Of a DNA stretch of 14,063 nt, positions 1 through 7,019 are shown piece by piece. The notes beneath the pieces are model-generated. The model was given only the letters and a program-made list of their open reading frames with translations. It ran no database searches and was not told the origin of the DNA. The DNA is from Deltaproteobacteria bacterium (lineage in GTDB: Bacteria; Desulfobacterota; BSN033; UBA1163). Position 1 is the first letter of the stretch; every line of letters starts with the position of its first letter. Location of the stretch: positions 1 through 14,063 of the forward strand of contig VGRU01000078.1 in assembly GCA_016875255.1 (NCBI GenBank), given 5' to 3'. The translations under genes and the position numbers were made by a program.

Positions 1-583
1 CGGATTGTCCATTGGCATCGAGCATTCCGTCCTTGAGCTGGGAATTGAGATCGGATGACCCTGCATTGGTAATTCGGCCAGGTTTGACCCCGGCGGCCTC
101 AAGAATTTTTGGCCAGTAAGTGGCGGGTGTTCCGCCAACAGGACCGACCCCGATGCTTTTACCGTTGAGGTCCTGGATCGTTTTAATCCCGGTTTTTTTC
201 AGGGCGTACATCTGAAAATAGGTGGCATACATGGGGAAGATCACTCGGGTGTTTTGATGTTTTTTCCCTTTGGCCCAGCCCTCACCGGTCCATCCTTCCC
301 AGACCGGAGCCGCGGTCACTCCCCCGAAATCGAGTTGTTTGGCATCCACCAACTGGGTGTTATGGACAGGACCCCCGGTTGTCTCAACATTTGCAGGAAC
401 CCCCACCTTATCATGGAGAAGTTTTGCGAATCCCCCCATCCATACGAAATAGACCCCGCCTACAGGCGCGGCTCCGATGGTTACGGACTTCGGCCACCCC
501 GGTTTTATCTGGGCTTCGCACAAACCGAGAGAAAGGGTGATGCTAAAAGCCACGAGACTAATGAGAATAAATAAACGCTTCAT
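1..583 (-). CDS. TAXI family TRAP transporter solute receptor (5' part, runs off window)
   Basis: This gene encodes an exported binding protein that would catch a small organic solute in the periplasm and hand it to a TRAP-type secondary transporter. I translated the minus strand from the ATG at 583. A strong Shine-Dalgarno AAAGGAGG lies at about 591-598, seven bases before the start. Residues 1-24 form a signal peptide (MKR, a hydrophobic core, then CEA), with likely cleavage before Gln25. The mature protein opens with the TAXI-like VTIGAAPVGGVYFVW, followed by an ETTGGPVHNTQL stretch, a DFGGVT stretch, and IQDLNGKSIGVGPVGGTPATYW, all typical of the family. About 194 codons are present; the family is usually 310-340 residues, so the C-terminal third is outside the window. 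The gene is divergent from the TetR-type regulator. The ligand cannot be told; an aromatic or other organic acid would fit the neighbourhood. Confidence 0.88.
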   Translation of the reverse strand, partial: MKRLFILISLVAFSITLSLGLCEAQIKPGWPKSVTIGAAPVGGVYFVWMGGFAKLLHDKVGVPANVETTGGPVHNTQLVDAKQLDFGGVTAAPVWEGWTGEGWAKGKKHQNTRVIFPMYATYFQMYALKKTGIKTIQDLNGKSIGVGPVGGTPATYWPKILEAAGVKPGRITNAGSSDLNSQLKDGMLDANGQS

Positions 584-617
584 TTGTAAACCTCCTTTTG
601 GATTTATTTACCCAATT

Positions 618-646
618 TATCTACCATTTAGCCCCTCTCTTGTCAA
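618..646 (-). promoter_or_regulatory. Possible sigma70-type promoter for the TAXI receptor gene
   Basis: On the minus strand a perfect TTGACA lies at 646-641. After a 17-base spacer the -10 position reads TAGATA (623-618), a weak match. It sits about 35 bases upstream of the start codon at 583. The -35 match is good and the -10 is poor, so this is tentative. Confidence 0.4.
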
Positions 647-823
647 TAGAAATTCTTAATGACTTGTACCCCTCAGTTATGGATTTAAGCCATATAAATG
701 AACTCTTATGCCCCTCTTTGGAAAAGAGTGGAGAATTGAGACTTTCTTGACAGGGCAGGGTGAGAATTTCGGATACGCTTTCCGTCTCTACCCAGACTTC
801 ATTTTGGATACAAGAGCTAATAA

Positions 824-838
824 TTGAATATCATTCAA
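824..838. promoter_or_regulatory. Small inverted repeat TTGAAT-N3-ATTCAA, possible operator half-sites
   Basis: A perfect 6-bp inverted repeat with a 3-base centre lies 30 bases upstream of the larger palindrome. Its TGAAT/ATTCA arms recur in part at 911-923, downstream of the promoter. It may be an accessory binding site for the TetR-type protein, or chance in AT-rich DNA. Confidence 0.3.
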
Positions 839-853
839 ATTTTTAACTTATTG

Positions 854-897
854 TAATATGTATAAAAAATACTTGACAATATTTTTTATACATATTA
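854..897. promoter_or_regulatory. Perfect 18-bp inverted repeat, likely operator of the divergent region
   Basis: The arms 854-871 and 880-897 are exact reverse complements over 18 bases. They are separated by 8 bases (872-879), and that spacer contains a TTGACA -35 box (873-878). A long symmetrical site covering the promoter of a TetR-family gene is the classic arrangement for autorepression, so I read it as the operator of the regulator encoded at 938-1561. The arms are AT-rich (ATGTATAAAAAATA core), so a structural role such as cruciform extrusion is the alternative. Confidence 0.65.
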
Positions 898-901
898 TTA
901 A
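873..901 (+). promoter_or_regulatory. Promoter of the tetR-molybdopterin oxidoreductase operon
   Basis: TTGACA at 873-878, a 17-base spacer and TATTAA at 896-901 (4 of 6 matches to TATAAT) give a plausible sigma70-type promoter. Transcription would begin near 908, about 30 bases before the ATG. The -35 box lies in the centre of the 18-bp palindrome, so bound repressor would block it. Confidence 0.55.
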
Positions 902-905
902 TGAA

Positions 906-920
906 CATAATTCAATTATG
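906..920. promoter_or_regulatory. Perfect 15-bp palindrome CATAATT-C-AATTATG at the predicted transcription start
   Basis: Two 7-base arms around a single C form a perfect palindrome overlapping the predicted +1 region. It could be a second operator for the TetR-type protein. The arm sequence differs from the larger upstream palindrome, so it might serve a different factor or be chance. Confidence 0.35.
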
Positions 921-937
921 AATTTTATCATCTCTCT

Positions 938-1561
938 ATGCCGGACAAAAACCTAAAAAAACAACTGATCATTGAAGCTGCGATAGACGTCTTCAGCAAA
1001 AACAATTTTCAAAATTCAACTATTTCTCAAATTGCTCAAAAGGCAGAGGTCGCCGAAGGAACGATCTATCAATACTTCAAAAATAAAGAGGACCTTTTCT
1101 TTTCCATTCCTGTCGAGAAAACAAAGGATTTTTGCAGGGAGCTTGAGTTGCATTTACAGGGGATCACGGGAGCGTTTAATAAGATCAGAAAATTTATCTG
1201 GTATTACCTCTATTTTTTTAAGATGAATCCTGAATACGGAAGGACCTTGATGCTTGAGATGAGGGTCAACAAAAGTTTTGCCAAGACCAAAGCCTACGAC
1301 TCATTTAAGAATTTAACCGACCGGATTCTCGAAATCATCAAAGAGGGGCAGGAGGAGGGTATCATTAGAAAGGATGTGAATATTTTTATCACCCGGCAAT
1401 TGATATTAGGCATTTTAGAGCATGTTGTTACCCGGTGGTTACTCAAGGGTGAACAGTATGATCTGCTGGAGCATTGTGATGAGGTGAATAAATTGATCAT
1501 CCATGGGATAGGTTTGACAACAGACCTGAATGGACTTAAGCGATGGAGGGAAGGGCAATGA
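938..1561 (+). CDS. TetR/AcrR family transcriptional regulator (FadR-like)
   Basis: This 207-residue protein has the length and layout of TetR-family regulators, which bind DNA as dimers and release it when a small ligand, often an acyl-CoA or aromatic compound, binds the C-terminal domain. The N-terminal helix-turn-helix is clear at residues 27-54: TISQIAQKAEVAEGTIYQYF followed by KNKEDLF, matching the family signature. The rest is helical and variable, as expected for the ligand domain. No clear Shine-Dalgarno precedes the ATG (only TCATCTCTCT), so translation may be weak. Its last four bases overlap the next gene as ATGA, which couples the two. Likely targets are its own promoter, through the palindrome at 854-897, and perhaps the divergent TAXI gene. 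The ligand is unknown. Confidence 0.92.
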   Translation: MPDKNLKKQLIIEAAIDVFSKNNFQNSTISQIAQKAEVAEGTIYQYFKNKEDLFFSIPVEKTKDFCRELELHLQGITGAFNKIRKFIWYYLYFFKMNPEYGRTLMLEMRVNKSFAKTKAYDSFKNLTDRILEIIKEGQEEGIIRKDVNIFITRQLILGILEHVVTRWLLKGEQYDLLEHCDEVNKLIIHGIGLTTDLNGLKRWREGQ

Positions 1562-3615
1562 AAAACTCAGGATCAAAATGGGTGGCTACGGATTGCACGA
1601 TTTGTTACCACAGTTGCGGGATGAATGTCCTGGTTGAGGATGGAAAGATCAAAAAAGTGGAGGGGCTCAAAGACCATCCCCTGAACAAAGGTAAACTCTG
1701 CCCCAAAGGTGAAAGAGCCATTGAGATGGTCTATCACCCTGATCGCCTCAAATATCCCCTGAAGAAGGTGAAGGGAAAGTGGGAGAGAGTGACGTGGGAC
1801 GATGCCCTGTCAGACATTGCTGATCAACTGCAGGGACTGAAAAAGGAATTTGGGCCGGAGATCCTGAGTATCTTTTCCGGGTCCATTGGAGTGGAAAACT
1901 TCGAGATGATGGAATTGGCCCAACGGTTTAAAGGAGCTTTTGGCTCTCCCAATTTCATCTCTGTAGAGGGGATCTGCTATCGAATGCGTATCCGGGCCAG
2001 GCAGATGACTTTTGGAAAGTATCCGGTTGAAGAAAAGGATACCAAACTTTATGTGCTCTGGGGCCACAATCCCGAGCAATCTGACTTTCCCCTGGATCTG
2101 GCCATTCAAGAAAATCTTCCGAAAGGATCGAAGATTGTAGTGATCGACCCCAAACGAATTCCCCTCGCAAAAAAGGCTGAAATGTATCTGCCCATTCGTC
2201 CAGGGACAGACGGAGCCCTTGCTCTCGCCTTGATGCACGTCATCATCAAGGAAAATCTTTTTGATAAGGATTTTATAGAGAAGTGGACTCATGGATTTGA
2301 TAAATTAGTGGTTCATATCGAACCTTATACGCCGGAATGGGCGGAGAAAATCACATGGATTCCGGCTGGAGACATCAAGAAACTTGCGCGGCTTTATGCC
2401 ACTGCAGAAAACGCCAGTATTTTCCAGGGGACGAATACTCAAGACCAGACGGCAAACGGAACGCAGAATAGCCGGGCCTTTGCCATCCTTCAAACGATCA
2501 CAGGAAATATCAACAACCCAGGGGGCTGGGTGGTGAGTCCCAGGCTTTCCCTGACAGGTTTGGGCATTACTACCGATAGAACTCCCATTGGCGCAGAAGA
2601 TTATTCACTCTTTTATGAGATCTGGGGCAGGAAAAGTCCTTACGGGCAGGTGATGTGTTTTCCTGACAGTGTCCCTGGTGTGATCAAGTCGCTGATCGTG
2701 ACCGGGGGAAATCCAGTTGTCAGCATGCCCGATTCGAATGCCTTCAGGGAGGCGATGAAAAGACTCGAACTTTTAGTCGTTCTGGATCTGTTTATGACAG
2801 AGACCGCCGAGCTTGCTCATTATGTGCTTCCGGGATGCACGCACCTTGAGAAGAACGGGCTGGCTTACAGTTACAACGTCTGTCACGGGATGCCCTACCT
2901 GATGCTGCGGAAAAAGGCGATTGAACCCCTGCACGAGAGCAAGTCAGAGTTTACCTTCTGGAAGGAATTGGCAAAGAAGATGGGGATGGCAGAAGTTTTC
3001 CCGTGGGAAACCGATGAAGAGGTGGTGGAACTCGAACTGAAGCCGTCCGGCCTGAGTTACAAGGAATTGAAGGAGGACAAGATAGCGGGCGCTTATTATA
3101 TGGCCAAAAAATACGGAATGGATGGATACGAGATAAAAGGTTTTTCAACCCCATCCAAAAAGATTGAGATCTATTCCGAAACTTTTGAAAAGGCGGGCTT
3201 CGATCCTCTTCCTACTTATCGGGAGCCGGATCAGAGTCCATTGAACAAAGACTTATACGGGAAATATCCGCTCATTCTCACAACGGGAGCGCGAATCCTT
3301 TATTATACGCACGGCCAGCATCGGAACATCCAGGATCTGAAGAAGCAGTGCCCGGAGCCCTTTGCGGAGATTCATCCCAAGGCGGCAGGGAAATATGGAG
3401 TGAAAAGCGGAGACACCATCGTGGTGGAGTCGAATCGGGGTCAGATCAAGGTCAAGGCTTTGTTGACGGAGGACATGGCGGAAGGGGTCGTGTCCATTCC
3501 TCATGGCTGGCCGGGAGAAGCAAACGTAAATATATTGACCGACCTTCATCTAAGAGAGCCGATCATGGGCTATCCCCAGATGAAATCCCAACTCTGTTCG
3601 ATTCGGAAGGCTTAG
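1558..3615 (+). CDS. Molybdopterin-dependent oxidoreductase, DMSO reductase family, with N-terminal [4Fe-4S]
   Basis: This is a 685-residue cytoplasmic oxidoreductase with a Mo- or W-bis-pyranopterin site. I chose the ATG at 1558 over the in-frame ATG at 1543 because GGAGGGAAGGG lies just before 1558 and the ATGA overlap with the regulator is typical coupling. An N-terminal [4Fe-4S] motif is present (Cys13, Cys16, Cys20, Cys48), followed by the conserved Lys50 in LCPKG. Family stretches include WGHNPEQSDFP, VVIDPKR, LPIRPGTDGALALAL, the VTGGNPVVSMPD region and a C-terminal domain with PHGWPGEANVN. The likely metal ligand is Cys140 (EGICYRM), the same index as Sec140 of E. coli formate dehydrogenase H. 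The following residue is Tyr, not the catalytic His of formate dehydrogenases, so formate is an unlikely substrate. No Tat signal is seen and no separate electron-transfer subunit lies next to it. The substrate is unknown. Confidence 0.85.
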   Translation: MKNSGSKWVATDCTICYHSCGMNVLVEDGKIKKVEGLKDHPLNKGKLCPKGERAIEMVYHPDRLKYPLKKVKGKWERVTWDDALSDIADQLQGLKKEFGPEILSIFSGSIGVENFEMMELAQRFKGAFGSPNFISVEGICYRMRIRARQMTFGKYPVEEKDTKLYVLWGHNPEQSDFPLDLAIQENLPKGSKIVVIDPKRIPLAKKAEMYLPIRPGTDGALALALMHVIIKENLFDKDFIEKWTHGFDKLVVHIEPYTPEWAEKITWIPAGDIKKLARLYATAENASIFQGTNTQDQTANGTQNSRAFAILQTITGNINNPGGWVVSPRLSLTGLGITTDRTPIGAEDYSLFYEIWGRKSPYGQVMCFPDSVPGVIKSLIVTGGNPVVSMPDSNAFREAMKRLELLVVLDLFMTETAELAHYVLPGCTHLEKNGLAYSYNVCHGMPYLMLRKKAIEPLHESKSEFTFWKELAKKMGMAEVFPWETDEEVVELELKPSGLSYKELKEDKIAGAYYMAKKYGMDGYEIKGFSTPSKKIEIYSETFEKAGFDPLPTYREPDQSPLNKDLYGKYPLILTTGARILYYTHGQHRNIQDLKKQCPEPFAEIHPKAAGKYGVKSGDTIVVESNRGQIKVKALLTEDMAEGVVSIPHGWPGEANVNILTDLHLREPIMGYPQMKSQLCSIRKA

Positions 3616-3637
3616 ACTGTGATAAAAGGTTACGGCT

Positions 3638-3752
3638 ACGAAGCCCCTGCCTACCGGCAGGCAGGCGTTTCGTTCAGCGTCTGAGGGTTACGTCAAATTC
3701 ATTGACCGAAAGACGTTACCGGATGACGATACGGGTCCCGCGAAACGCGGGA
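3638..3752. repeat. Cluster of intergenic palindromes downstream of the oxidoreductase gene
   Basis: Three hairpins follow one another. The first is a near-palindrome at 3646-3665 (CCTGCC/GGCAGG type) with outer arms ACGAA/TTCGT. The second is an imperfect pair GGTTACGTC/GACGTTACC at about 3687-3720. The third is a perfect 7-bp stem TCCCGCG/CGCGGGA with an AAA loop at 3736-3752. None is followed by a T-run, so they are not typical intrinsic terminators, although they may end or stabilise the transcript. The first belongs to the same repeat family as those at 4164-4182 and 6934-6955. Confidence 0.6.
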
Positions 3753-3766
3753 TTACCCTTACCGTA

Positions 3767-3898
3767 GAGACTGTGTCGTAATTAGCCATTCACCCTTCGA
3801 CATACTCAGGGCGAACGGCTAAGTGATTGATTTTTAACATGCCGTATTCCGTTCGTGGTGAGGCTCTCGAACCATGAACGGAATTACGACACAGCCTC
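3767..3898. repeat. Composite palindromic repeat, copy 1 (GAGACTGTGTCG arms with inner hairpins)
   Basis: Outer arms GAGACTGTGTCGTAATT (3767-3783) and AATTACGACACAGCCTC (3882-3898) pair over 17 bases with one mismatch. Inside are two further imperfect palindromes: 3784-3820 (CACCCTTCGA and CAGGGCGAACG) and 3849-3881 (CCGTTCGTGGT and ACCATGAACGG). The same outer arms recur at 10167-10298, and a degenerate form at 11199-11321. No gene is seen inside. Confidence 0.8.
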
Positions 3899-3917
3899 GT
3901 AACCGGGAGGTGAAGAC

Positions 3918-4124
3918 ATGTATTTTAGGGTTTTCTGCAATGCAAAGGAGATCGAAGCCCCGGATATGGAAACTGCCGAGCAAATTGTTAAGGATTCGCT
4001 ACGAGAATTTATCTGGTTGCTTCCTGTCACAGAGACTCCTGTAGCGCCTCCAGCGAGAGAACCTGGAAGACCCAAAGTAAACGAAAAGAAGGGTGGACAT
4101 GGTTCAATGACCATGCGCCATTAG
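3918..4124 (+). CDS. Hypothetical 68-residue protein upstream of bamB
   Basis: I do not recognise this protein. The start is well supported: GGGAGGTG lies seven bases before the ATG. The N-terminal half (residues 1-40) looks like a strand-turn-helix (MYFRVFCNAKEIEA, then a helical METAEQIVKDSLREFIW). The C-terminal half is Pro/Arg/Lys rich (APPAREPGRPKVNEKKGG) and probably disordered. It contains a GRPK motif reminiscent of an AT-hook. There is no signal peptide, membrane segment or CxxC motif. It does not end in GG, so it is not a MoaD/ThiS-type carrier. It sits 136 bp upstream of bamB on the same strand and could be the first gene of that transcript. The ribosome-binding site makes translation likely, but a small spurious ORF is not excluded. 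Confidence 0.55.
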   Translation: MYFRVFCNAKEIEAPDMETAEQIVKDSLREFIWLLPVTETPVAPPAREPGRPKVNEKKGGHGSMTMRH

Positions 4125-4260
4125 AGAGATTTCCGAAAAAGTCCAGAAATCTCTGATTACACACCTGCCTGCCGCAGGCAGGGATTACGGACGATTACAC
4201 TGATAGGAACGACCACGGCAGTCAAATATCAGACTGCCTAAGAGATATTTAGGGGTAAAA
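4125..4260. repeat. Leader of bamB with three inverted repeats
   Basis: This 136-base gap holds a perfect 9-bp stem AGAGATTTC/GAAATCTCT (4125-4133 with 4146-4154). A CCTGCCTGC/GCAGGCAGG palindrome follows at 4164-4182, flanked by GATTACA and GGATTACG-ACGATTAC. Last is a 7-bp stem GGCAGTC/GACTGCC (4217-4223 with 4232-4238), close to the bamB ribosome-binding site. The middle element and its flanks match the one at 6926-6985 upstream of bamE. No promoter of good quality was seen. Confidence 0.6.
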
Positions 4261-6219
4261 ATGAGGTACGCAGAGACAGGGTATGACTTAGAAATTGATC
4301 TGTCACGGGGAAGCATCGATAAGGTAGAGACCGATCCAAGAGAAACGGCATTGTATTTGGGGGGCAATGGCATCGCCGCGAAGCGGCTATTTGATCGGGT
4401 TCCTCCGGGGACCGATCCGTTTTCTCCAGATAACCTGCTCATCTTCGGGAACGGTCTTCTGAACGGCACACCCGTTCCAGGTGCAAACCGCGTCGCGGTC
4501 AATACGATTGCTCCGGTGAACGGATTGATGGGCCATTCACTCATGGGCGGAATGTTCGGGCCGGAGCTGAAACTGGCCGGATGGGACAGAATCGTCCTTC
4601 GGGGAAAGGCGCCCGACCTGGTCTACATAACGATACACAATGACAGGGTGGAGATACGCGACGCCAGGCACCTCCGGGGAAAAGGCATGTATGATACGGC
4701 CCGGTTGATCAAGGAGGAGTTGAAGGACAACAGGGCCTGGGTGGCTGCCATTGGTCCGGCCGGCGAACACAGGGCTTATTTGGCTTCGATTGATTGCGGC
4801 AATTCGAGCGCCGCTCGAACGGTCGGGCCGGTCATGGGAGATAAAAACGTAAAGGCGATCGCCGTCCGTGGAACAAAAGACGTGAATCTCGCCCACCCCG
4901 CAGAACTCTGGGAGATGTGCTCACGCCTGAGGAAGGAACTTGATGCGAACCCGAATGTCGGGGATTGGATGGCCGTTGATGAAGATGACAGCTTCCATCA
5001 CAACAATTTCTCATGGGGCAATGCCCGCGTGCGCCGAAAGACCTTCTGGAGCGCTTCTCTCGAAGAGAGATGGCGGAACCTGAAGCACGACCACATGAGC
5101 CGCCAGACAGGCTGCTGGAACTGCCCGAAGGCATGCCACAACGTCATTCAGTGGCCGAACCGCAGAAGATTTTCCTATAAGTGTTATGGAAAAGACACCT
5201 ATCACATGGCTGCCTTCCAGGAATTGGACTTCACCTACGAGATCCTCCCTATTGCTCAGGACTTAGGGCTTGACTCCTACTCCACCCCCCAGACCATCGC
5301 CTTCGCCCTTGAGCTTCTGGAGGCCGGGATTCTGGCGGAAAAAGACTTTCCAGGGATGCCCTCCGACGTGAGGGGAAGATTCTATTATCTCATTCATAAA
5401 ATGGCCTTTAGAGAGGACATTGGAGATATCCTGGCGGATGGCGTCTCCCGGGCAGCGGCGCGGATCGGCAAGGGCGCTGAGAAATTCGATCACAACACGG
5501 TCAAGAAATTCGAACAGCTGCCCATCAAGCTCGGCAAACTCAATCCGGCCTATTTCCTGATGATCGCCACCGGTGAGGATATGGCGATCACCCAGATCGA
5601 AGGCTCCTTCCCGCAAGACCCGATCACTGATCCGGAGCTGAAGGAAGAATTCATCAGAAAGTGGGTCGCGGTCCCGGATAAGAAGTTTGCAGAGTGGTTC
5701 CGGCAGTGGGAGAAACGCGATCAGTTACCCGACGATGCCATGGTCGCTATCGTTGATTGGAATGAGTGCATGCACTACCTGGATGATTCCCTGGGGTTTT
5801 GCGGATTCGTGTCCTCATTCAGGGGCCAGTTTGGCGGCACCACAGGATATCACGTATGGAATATGCCGCAGGTCATCACCCTCGCATCGGGGATGAATTT
5901 TGACAAAGGCAGGCTATGGGAATGCTTCCAGAGGAACCGGAATCTGGTCAGAGCCCTCAACGCGAGATTGGGCCTGAGAAGGTTCATGGAGAGGCCGCCG
6001 GAAGATCACTGGGCGGTCAGAAACGAGGAGTATGAGCAGCAACTGCTGAGCAAATATTATGACTTTAAAGGCTGGACCTTTGATGGGATTCCCACCAAAG
6101 AGACCCTGGAGAAATTGAACTTGGGCTACGTGGCGGATGACCTCATCAAGAGGGGCGTTTTGAACGGGAATGAAGTGACCGCCCTCAACGATGCCAGGGC
6201 CAAGAAGGGGAAGGAATAA
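4261..6219 (+). CDS. bamB: BamB-like tungsten acyl-CoA reductase (AOR family), catalytic subunit of a class II benzoyl-CoA reductase-type complex
   Basis: This 652-residue protein belongs to the aldehyde ferredoxin oxidoreductase superfamily and resembles BamB, which reduces the aromatic ring of benzoyl-CoA at a W-bis-pyranopterin without ATP. The start MRYAETGYDLEIDL and the C-terminal KGWTFDGIPTKETLEKL and DLIKRG match my recollection of Geobacter metallireducens BamB, as does the length (about 650). The [4Fe-4S] ligands are Cys285, Cys288, Cys292 (CWNCPKAC) and Cys514 (DSLGFCGF). Cys308 lies 16 residues after Cys292, matching the W-ligand Cys of BamB, and His246 lies 62 residues before Cys308, matching its catalytic His. 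Two other pocket residues of BamB (a Glu and a His just upstream) appear as Met237 and Glu241, so the substrate may differ. AGGGGT precedes the ATG. BamC follows. The enzyme should be cytoplasmic. Confidence 0.85.
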   Translation: MRYAETGYDLEIDLSRGSIDKVETDPRETALYLGGNGIAAKRLFDRVPPGTDPFSPDNLLIFGNGLLNGTPVPGANRVAVNTIAPVNGLMGHSLMGGMFGPELKLAGWDRIVLRGKAPDLVYITIHNDRVEIRDARHLRGKGMYDTARLIKEELKDNRAWVAAIGPAGEHRAYLASIDCGNSSAARTVGPVMGDKNVKAIAVRGTKDVNLAHPAELWEMCSRLRKELDANPNVGDWMAVDEDDSFHHNNFSWGNARVRRKTFWSASLEERWRNLKHDHMSRQTGCWNCPKACHNVIQWPNRRRFSYKCYGKDTYHMAAFQELDFTYEILPIAQDLGLDSYSTPQTIAFALELLEAGILAEKDFPGMPSDVRGRFYYLIHKMAFREDIGDILADGVSRAAARIGKGAEKFDHNTVKKFEQLPIKLGKLNPAYFLMIATGEDMAITQIEGSFPQDPITDPELKEEFIRKWVAVPDKKFAEWFRQWEKRDQLPDDAMVAIVDWNECMHYLDDSLGFCGFVSSFRGQFGGTTGYHVWNMPQVITLASGMNFDKGRLWECFQRNRNLVRALNARLGLRRFMERPPEDHWAVRNEEYEQQLLSKYYDFKGWTFDGIPTKETLEKLNLGYVADDLIKRGVLNGNEVTALNDARAKKGKE

Positions 6220-6361
6220 AGGTAATGGTTGGGGTAGTTCCGATATTCGCTCTAAAACTTTGACAATCCCCCCAACCCTGAGGGCCGGAACAATGTTGAT
6301 TCTAAAATGGGGATTTTTTCTCACTTTCTGAAACATTGCGAATAAAGGAAGGGGCGTCGCC
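6220..6361. repeat. bamB-bamC gap with imperfect inverted repeats
   Basis: The 142-base gap contains GGTTGGGG (6227-6234) against CCCCAACC (6270-6277) and AGTTCCG against CCGGAAC (6236-6291). A wider imperfect pairing links ATTCGC...AATCCCC (about 6244-6272) with GGGGATT...GCGAAT (about 6309-6344). No gene or convincing promoter is seen. The bamC ribosome-binding site GGAAGGGG is at 6348-6355. Confidence 0.5.
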
Positions 6362-6910
6362 GTGGACAGCAATGGGAAGAAAACAAGAATCGTCAAAGAC
6401 ATAAAGGTGGATACCAAGAAATGCGCGGGCTGCAGGGCGTGCGAGATAGCGTGTTCCGCGTTCCACGCCGTACCGAAATTTAGCTCGGTTAATTCCGCAC
6501 GTTCCCGGATCATGGTCGTCATGGACGAAGTTCGAGATATCTTCGTGCCGATACGGGCCGGCGACTATGCCCAGGCGGAATGTAACGGCAGAAACCGTTA
6601 CGTGATCGACGGCAAGGAGTACGACGAATGCACCTTCTGCCCGGCCTCCTGCCCGTCCAGGGACGCCTTCAAAGACCCCGATTCCGGCTTTCCCCTCAAA
6701 TGCGATATGTGTGAGGACGTGCCGCCCCTGGAAAAGCCTATGTGCGTGGACGCATGCACGTTTGGCGCCTTGACGTACGAAGAAAGGGAAGAGGCAGTAG
6801 AGGCGGAACCGCAGAAGCGTGAGGAGATGGAAATCGGCTTAAAATCATTGATCAAGAAATACGGACTGAAGAAAGTGACGGATACGATTGCCCGGGTCTC
6901 AAAGGAATGA
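6362..6910 (+). CDS. bamC: BamC-like ferredoxin subunit with several [4Fe-4S] clusters
   Basis: This 182-residue protein is the electron-transfer partner expected next to BamB, passing low-potential electrons to the tungsten subunit. Cysteines are arranged as in multi-cluster ferredoxins: Cys21, Cys24, Cys27 and Cys31 (CAGCRACEIAC), Cys90, Cys93 and Cys97 (CTFCPASC), Cys114 and Cys117 (CDMC), then Cys128 and Cys132. That is enough for three [4Fe-4S] clusters, as described for BamC. An extra Cys74 is also present. The C-terminal 45 residues are charged and helical and carry no cysteines. The start is GTG, supported by GGAAGGGG about six bases upstream. There is no Tat signal, which fits a cytoplasmic complex rather than an exported DmsB/PsrB-type subunit. 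Confidence 0.83.
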   Translation: MDSNGKKTRIVKDIKVDTKKCAGCRACEIACSAFHAVPKFSSVNSARSRIMVVMDEVRDIFVPIRAGDYAQAECNGRNRYVIDGKEYDECTFCPASCPSRDAFKDPDSGFPLKCDMCEDVPPLEKPMCVDACTFGALTYEEREEAVEAEPQKREEMEIGLKSLIKKYGLKKVTDTIARVSKE

Positions 6911-6925
6911 GAGCGATTGCTCTTT

Positions 6926-6994
6926 GATTACAGCCCTGCCTGCCGGCAGGCAGGGATTATGAAACGATTACTCCGATTAGAAAAATCTGTGTAA
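6926..6994. repeat. Palindromic repeat in the bamC-bamE gap, CCTGCCTGCC family
   Basis: Bases 6934-6955 form a perfect 22-bp palindrome (CCCTGCCTGCC and its complement). It is preceded by GATTACA and followed by GGATTATGAAACGATTAC, and GATTACA pairs again with TGTGTAATC at about 6988-6996. The block matches the one upstream of bamB (4155-4200). It is transcribed within the operon and leaves only a short leader before the GTG of bamE. Confidence 0.7.
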
Positions 6995-7019
6995 TCTCTC
7001 TTTATGAGGTCATAGAGAA

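Noticed and set aside
254..659. Plus-strand ORFs at the left end
   Set aside because: They are shadows of the minus-strand TAXI receptor gene, which has a signal peptide, family motifs and a strong ribosome-binding site.
747..777. Promoter from the TTGACA at 747-752 on the plus strand
   Set aside because: No acceptable -10 sequence lies at 16-18 bases. The TTGACA at 873-878 is closer to the gene and better supported.
1543..1557. ATG at 1543 as start of the molybdopterin oxidoreductase
   Set aside because: The purine-rich GGAGGGAAGGG lies between 1543 and 1558 and serves the second ATG, which also gives the ATGA overlap with the regulator gene.
3736..3760. Intrinsic terminator after the molybdopterin oxidoreductase gene
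   Set aside because: The TCCCGCG/CGCGGGA stem is followed by TTACCC rather than a T-run, so it does not meet the intrinsic terminator pattern.
3767..3898. Miniature insertion sequence (MITE) with target duplication
   Set aside because: The terminal inverted repeats would fit, but I see no convincing target-site duplication and no transposase in the window, so I report only a composite palindrome.
5914..6522. 202-residue minus-strand ORF across the bamB-bamC gap
   Set aside because: It overlaps the ends of two clear genes and shows no recognisable motif or plausible start signal.
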